Of a stretch of 7,615 nt of DNA, positions 4,786-7,615 are shown piece by piece (position 1 is the stretch's first letter; every line of letters begins with the position of its first letter). Origin of the DNA: Thermococcaceae archaeon (GTDB lineage: Archaea; Methanobacteriota_B; Thermococci; Thermococcales; Thermococcaceae). The notes beneath the pieces were generated by a model that saw only the letters and a list, made by a program, of their open reading frames with translations, was not told the origin of the DNA and did not search any database. The stretch covers positions 1-7,615 of the forward strand of contig JAMOPD010000340.1 in the NCBI GenBank assembly GCA_027064745.1. The letters run 5' to 3'. The translations under genes were made by a program, and so were the position numbers.

Positions 4786-4799
4786 CATGCAATAAATAA

Positions 4800-5189
4800 C
4801 TATAACACTAACAGCTGCTTTTCTTCCTCTGGCGTGATGATCTTGTAGCCTTTAAGGGCAAGCTCTTCAAGAACTTTTAACTTGTCTCCGAGAATGCCAG
4901 AAAGACGATAATATCTAACTAAAACGATTTCAACAACATCTCCTTGTTTAATTTTCAAATTGGTTCTAAGTTCTGACGGAATTGTGACCCCTGCCTTATC
5001 ACCAAGCCTGGCAATAAAAAATCCACGTAATTCACTGTCTCTTGTCCTGACAATCAGCTCAACAAAATCCCCAATGTTCAAGTTATAATATAGCCTGGTG
5101 TAATAGGGAAATGTAAATTGACCTGCACGGGTAACTTTCACGTGAAATTTCGCCAATGGTTCTATGATTTCTCGCTGTTCTTCTTGCAT
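4800..5189 (-). CDS. Tandem AbrB/SpoVT-domain transcription regulator
   Basis: The 129-aa protein holds two swapped-hairpin AbrB-type repeats: residues 15-47 (FHVKVTRAGQFTFPYYTRLYYNLNIGD + FVELIV) and 57-91 (GFFIARLGDKAGVTIPSELRTNLKIKQGD + VVEIVLV). Both show the strand / (F/V)TIP / helix / L.I..GD.VE pattern; the second is the more canonical. A C-terminal helical tail follows (about 101-129). AbrB-fold proteins bind DNA as dimers; two repeats in one chain mimic a dimer, as in several archaeal regulators. ATG 5189 follows GGAGG by 8 nt. Immediately upstream in the transcript CCTCC abuts that GGAGG, so the ribosome site could in principle pair with it, though the loop would be very short. It is divergent from the transglutaminase-like gene and may control it and itself (inference). 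Confidence 0.85.
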   Translation of the reverse strand: MQEEQREIIEPLAKFHVKVTRAGQFTFPYYTRLYYNLNIGDFVELIVRTRDSELRGFFIARLGDKAGVTIPSELRTNLKIKQGDVVEIVLVRYYRLSGILGDKLKVLEELALKGYKIITPEEEKQLLVL

Positions 5190-5377
5190 GGCTTTGCCTC
5201 CGGGAGGGGTGATTTAATAGGGAATCTTTTAGTGTGGGGTTTTACTAAATTTTGTTAAGTGTTTTCTGTTAAAAATGTTTTTAAACTTCTGAGCTCTCCA
5301 GAAGGCTGAGAAAGATTAATAAGGCTTAGAGTAAAAGAATTTTTGTAATAAGGAGAAAGAAGAGGGGGGTTGTTCCT
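5190..5377. promoter_or_regulatory. Divergent promoter region between AbrB-like and transglutaminase-like genes
   Basis: The 188 bp must hold promoters for both directions. Candidate TATA elements are GTTTTTAAAC (5277-5286, nearly symmetric and usable either way) and ATTAATAA (5315-5322), which for the plus-strand gene would give a leader of about 35 nt. An inverted repeat CTTCTG...CAGAAG (5286-5304) sits just after the first of these. Which element is used cannot be decided from sequence. Confidence 0.45.
5286..5304. repeat. Inverted repeat, possible operator
   Basis: Perfect 6-bp arms CTTCTG (5286-5291) and CAGAAG (5299-5304) are separated by 7 nt. Placed directly downstream of a TATA-like sequence in the divergent region, it is a candidate site for the neighbouring AbrB-type regulator. 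Short arms make chance occurrence quite possible. Confidence 0.35.
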
Positions 5378-6388
5378 GTGGCCCGAACATCCACATTTCT
5401 TATTGCCTTGTTGCTTGTTTCGTTGGTTGCTAATGCGGCTCTTTTTGGTGCTTTCATGGGCATGAAGTCGAGTTACGATTATCTCTTTAACCAGAAAGAG
5501 TATTACAAGGAGAGATCAATGGAGTTGGAAGAGCAGCTCAAGAATCTCAATGCTTCGATTGAGATGTACAAGCATAATGCTGAGGTTTACAAGAAAGAGT
5601 ATGAGCAGCTTTCTAGGGATTATAGGGATTTGGAGAGTAAATATTACAGCTTGTATCAAGAGCTTAGCGAATACAAGCGCCTTGAAAATAATTACAAGGC
5701 CTATTATAGTGATATCAGCCGTTACTTTTTCTTAGAAGATTTCCTTAAGAATATCTTAACAGAGGAGCAGGAAAAGGCCTTGAAGCCTTATGTAAGCAAA
5801 ACCGTAAGCGACCCAAAGGCTCTTTCCACGTCTCTTAAGGAGATTACTACTTTTGTGTCTGAGCACGTTAAATATGCAGCTGATCCTCCAATGATAATTC
5901 CTCCAAGTCCTGAAGTTGCCAAACTCAGCACTTATGTTCCTAGAGATGCTCCAAATCTCTTCCAGCTTCCTTCAGAAACGCTAAAAAGAGGCTATGGAGA
6001 TTGTGATGATATAAATTCTCTCCTGTATGCAATGATCAAGGTTTATCTCAAGGATTTCTATGGTGAAAATTACGTTCTCTATTTGGCCGTTGCAACAAGA
6101 AGAAGCGGTGAAGGACATCTTTTTGTAATTTTGCCAATAAAGGGAGGAAAGATGGTAGTGTTAGACGCTTCTGGCTCTGCATACTGGAGTGGTGTAGAGG
6201 TATTTGGAGAGCGTTTCATGTTTTCAGGGTATATTAGAGAAGCTTGGAGTGATTATCTGGAAGAAACGGGCTTGGAAAAGTTTGATGATGTAAGGATATA
6301 CAGGTTGGAATTTTATGGATTTGTGAAAAAGGAATTTGAAGGAAGCATCGAGGAAATGTTAAATTGGTTAGAGGAGACAACAAAATAA
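5378..6388 (+). CDS. Membrane-anchored coiled-coil protein with transglutaminase-like domain
   Basis: The 336-aa protein has an uncleaved-looking N-terminal membrane segment (about 7-28, FLIALLLVSLVANAALFGAF), a long Tyr/Lys/Glu-rich coiled coil (about 32-112), a helical linker, then a transglutaminase-like cysteine domain (about 145-285). The triad is visible: Cys209 in RGYGDCDD, His247 in GEGHLF and Asp263 in VVLDAS, the Cys-His-Asp order of the transglutaminase/papain-like superfamily. Archaeal members are mostly thought to be proteases or amidases; the substrate cannot be predicted. Few basic residues precede the membrane segment, so an outside location of the enzyme domain is likely but inferred. 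The start is GTG 5378 after AGAGGGGGG. The next gene begins 30 nt downstream on the same strand, so they are probably cotranscribed. In an element it could act on the cell envelope, for example in surface remodelling, exit or transfer. Confidence 0.88.
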   Translation: MARTSTFLIALLLVSLVANAALFGAFMGMKSSYDYLFNQKEYYKERSMELEEQLKNLNASIEMYKHNAEVYKKEYEQLSRDYRDLESKYYSLYQELSEYKRLENNYKAYYSDISRYFFLEDFLKNILTEEQEKALKPYVSKTVSDPKALSTSLKEITTFVSEHVKYAADPPMIIPPSPEVAKLSTYVPRDAPNLFQLPSETLKRGYGDCDDINSLLYAMIKVYLKDFYGENYVLYLAVATRRSGEGHLFVILPIKGGKMVVLDASGSAYWSGVEVFGERFMFSGYIREAWSDYLEETGLEKFDDVRIYRLEFYGFVKKEFEGSIEEMLNWLEETTK

Positions 6389-6418
6389 CCCAAGACAAGT
6401 AGCTATGGAGGAATATAA

Positions 6419-7225
6419 ATGGCTAATGAGAAACTAAATTTTGGGGATATAATGTGGGTATTAATGATTGTTTTGATAATATTTGCGGTATTGGGATACT
6501 TAATAGACTCTATTAGTCTGATAGATACTGCACTCGCAATAGCTACAATACTAATGGCTGGATTTGTAGCTCATCAGGCATGGGCTACTTACGCAATGGT
6601 ACAACAAACGTTAAAGCAAATCGCCCTTACTCAACAGTCTATTGAAGAAATGCGAAAGGAGAGGGAATTCTTCTTAATGCGTGAGCACACAAAGAAGATT
6701 AAAGAACGGGTTATTGTACCATTACTTGAAGATATTGAGGAACATGTAAAAATCTCAGATAATGGTTTCTTTAGAGTATTTATTAATGACCCTATAGAAA
6801 GGGAAGTACAAAAAGAAATTAGAAGGATAGAAGGAGATAATCCTGATATACCTGATGAAGTGCTTGAGAATCTTAAAAAAAGCATATACATTCGGAAACT
6901 CCAAGAATGTCTATTGAGTGGAAAGCCTCGTTCTATGCGACTTCAGATACCACATAGTGAGTTATGGATAACCTCCTCAAGACCAATACCCAAAACAGTA
7001 GATCCTGTTTTGTTTAAAGACCTTTTGGAGAACCATGCACCGGAATTACGTGAGAAATGGGAAGTACTGAAAGAAATAACAAAAGAATTTGAAAAAACCC
7101 CAAATGAAAATCTAAAAAAGAGAGCTAGAATAGTTCTAAAAGAAATCAAAGAAATTTTAATGAAACTTAAGCACAAAGAAATCCTCGAGGGTAAATGTGA
7201 GTTCACTCGTAATGAGTTTATCTAG
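6419..7225 (+). CDS. Membrane protein with two N-terminal helices and a cytosolic helical domain, function unknown
   Basis: ATG 6419 follows TATGGAGGAATATAA, a good ribosome site. The 268-aa protein has two membrane helices (about 12-30 and 36-52, separated by a short DSISL loop), a coiled-coil connector (about 58-85, MVQQTLKQIALTQQSIEEMRKERE), and a charged, mostly helical domain to the C-terminus, with an amphipathic Lys-rich stretch at about 230-255. The N-terminal 'two helices + Q..I..T..S.EEMRK.RE' arrangement is common in uncharacterised archaeal and bacterial membrane proteins, some found near defence genes; that is a general impression, not a match. The codons are visibly richer in A/T (many ATA, AAA, AGA) than in the PCNA operon, hinting at a different origin. 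Probably cotranscribed with the transglutaminase-like gene. Confidence 0.8.
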   Translation: MANEKLNFGDIMWVLMIVLIIFAVLGYLIDSISLIDTALAIATILMAGFVAHQAWATYAMVQQTLKQIALTQQSIEEMRKEREFFLMREHTKKIKERVIVPLLEDIEEHVKISDNGFFRVFINDPIEREVQKEIRRIEGDNPDIPDEVLENLKKSIYIRKLQECLLSGKPRSMRLQIPHSELWITSSRPIPKTVDPVLFKDLLENHAPELREKWEVLKEITKEFEKTPNENLKKRARIVLKEIKEILMKLKHKEILEGKCEFTRNEFI

Positions 7226-7268
7226 TCCTTACTACTTGAGGCTGGTAGGTTGCCGTGAGGTGGTAAAG

Positions 7269-7615
7269 ATGGACATAGAGCATGAAAAAGTAAGAGTATA
7301 TGGAGTAGGTTTAAAAGTTGTTGAGGAAATCCTAAGAAAAGAAGGTTTTGAAGACACTATTTTACAGACATGGAAGCCAGAGCAAATTTTTGGACTTGTT
7401 AAGAAGTTGAACTTTCCATGGGAAATGCATGTGAGAGGTTTTGAAGAGGGACACTTGGAAGCAGAAATTGAAGTATCTAGGGACTATCTTGAGCATTTAG
7501 ATGATAGATATAGGAGATCAGCGGGCCATGAGTTGTCGTTACTCCTTAGCAAGCATAGGGTTCCCCACACCCTTGAACATAGTGGTAATGTGAAACTTGA
7601 ATTAGAGTCTCCAAA
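7269..7615 (+). CDS. Protein of unknown function, 3' end cut by window edge
   Basis: An open frame runs from ATG 7269 (MDIEHEKVRVYGVGLKVVEE...) to the window end without a stop, giving at least 115 residues. GAGGTGGTAAAG precedes the ATG, a good ribosome site 43 nt after the stop of the membrane protein gene. The visible part looks like an alpha/beta domain: a helix at 13-24, KPEQIFGLVKKLNF (36-49), a likely strand pair WEMHVRGFEEGHLEAEIEVSR (51-71), a helix HLDDRYRRSAGHELSLLLSKH (76-96) and a final strand. No Cys, metal site or membrane segment is seen. I do not recognise it. Confidence 0.7.
   Translation, partial: MDIEHEKVRVYGVGLKVVEEILRKEGFEDTILQTWKPEQIFGLVKKLNFPWEMHVRGFEEGHLEAEIEVSRDYLEHLDDRYRRSAGHELSLLLSKHRVPHTLEHSGNVKLELESP

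Larger units (their letters stand above)
4532..4799. other. Gene-free AT-rich palindrome-dense region, candidate replication origin
   Basis: This stretch holds no convincing reading frame. Visible in it are two TGAACA...TGTTCA palindromes, an AGCAGCTGCT palindrome with a neighbouring AGCAGCT repeat (4566-4585), a perfect 24-bp A/T palindrome, a direct repeat ACATGA at 4643 and 4663, an AAGAAG/CTTCTT inverted repeat around 4721-4738, and ATTAAAT-TT-ATTTAAT at 4761-4776. Its right end also carries the downstream T-tract of the AbrB-like gene and its left end the promoter of the PCNA operon. AT-richness, clustered palindromes and closeness to a clamp and DNA-binding protein genes are what an archaeal element origin looks like, but no initiator gene is recognised. 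Confidence 0.4.

Noticed and set aside
4532..4799. CRISPR array or tRNA/att site in the gene-free region
   Set aside because: The repeats are short, unlike each other and unevenly spaced; no cloverleaf or CCA-type 3' end is visible.
5202..5214. GGGAGGGGTGATTT on the plus strand resembling a strong ribosome site
   Set aside because: No start codon or open frame of useful length follows at the right distance; it is the complement of the AbrB-type gene's leader.
6631..7206. Two minus-strand open frames opposite the membrane protein gene
   Set aside because: Ser/Ile/Phe-rich antisense shadows without ribosome sites, opposite a gene with a clear start and membrane segments.

Overview
The window looks like accessory DNA of a hyperthermophilic euryarchaeon of the Thermococcales (Thermococcus/Pyrococcus relatives). 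The reasons are a euryarchaeal PCNA sliding clamp that aligns by eye almost end to end with the Pyrococcus clamp, strong GGAGGTGA-type ribosome binding sites, several GTG starts, very tight start/stop overlaps, archaeal TATA-like promoters, and many small Lys/Glu-rich proteins of unknown function. No integrase, capsid gene, tRNA or att site is visible, so plasmid, integrated element or provirus cannot be told apart here. From memory, T. kodakarensis carries a second PCNA (TK0582) inside a virus-related region, which makes an element-borne clamp a reasonable reading.

Left part (1-4478, all minus strand): one compact cluster of eleven genes read from 4478 down past position 1. The order is a small ribbon-helix-helix (RHH) coiled-coil protein, a large DNA-binding-like coiled-coil protein, a beta-rich protein of unknown function, PCNA, a short coiled-coil protein, a winged-helix protein, a small protein ending in a PCNA-interaction-like peptide, a protein of unknown function with a Gly-rich tail, a putative PD-(D/E)XK nuclease, a 61-aa protein, and a C4 zinc ribbon cut by the window edge. 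Most junctions are ATGA/TGATG/GTGA overlaps or lie within a few bases, so the genes should form one translationally coupled operon. I read it as a DNA replication/processing module built around an element-encoded clamp.

Middle (4479-4799): a gene-free, AT-rich stretch dense in palindromes. A 32-bp operator-like palindrome, made of two 15-bp palindromes 17 bp apart, sits between the TATA box and the start of the RHH gene. Beyond it are two near-identical TGAACA palindromes and a perfect 24-bp A/T palindrome. This is the operon's control region and a candidate replication origin.

Right part (4800-7615): a tandem AbrB-domain regulator on the minus strand, then a divergent promoter region (5190-5377) and a plus-strand series: a membrane-anchored coiled-coil protein with a transglutaminase-like domain and an intact Cys-His-Asp triad, a visibly AT-richer protein with two N-terminal membrane segments, and a gene of unknown function truncated by the window end. 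This half looks like envelope-associated or cargo functions rather than replication.

Most notable observations: loss of the charged clamp-clamp interface residues in the PCNA; a C-terminal PIP-like peptide encoded in the same operon; a shifty A_AAG_GGG heptamer at the one operon junction that breaks the overlap pattern; and the RHH operator.
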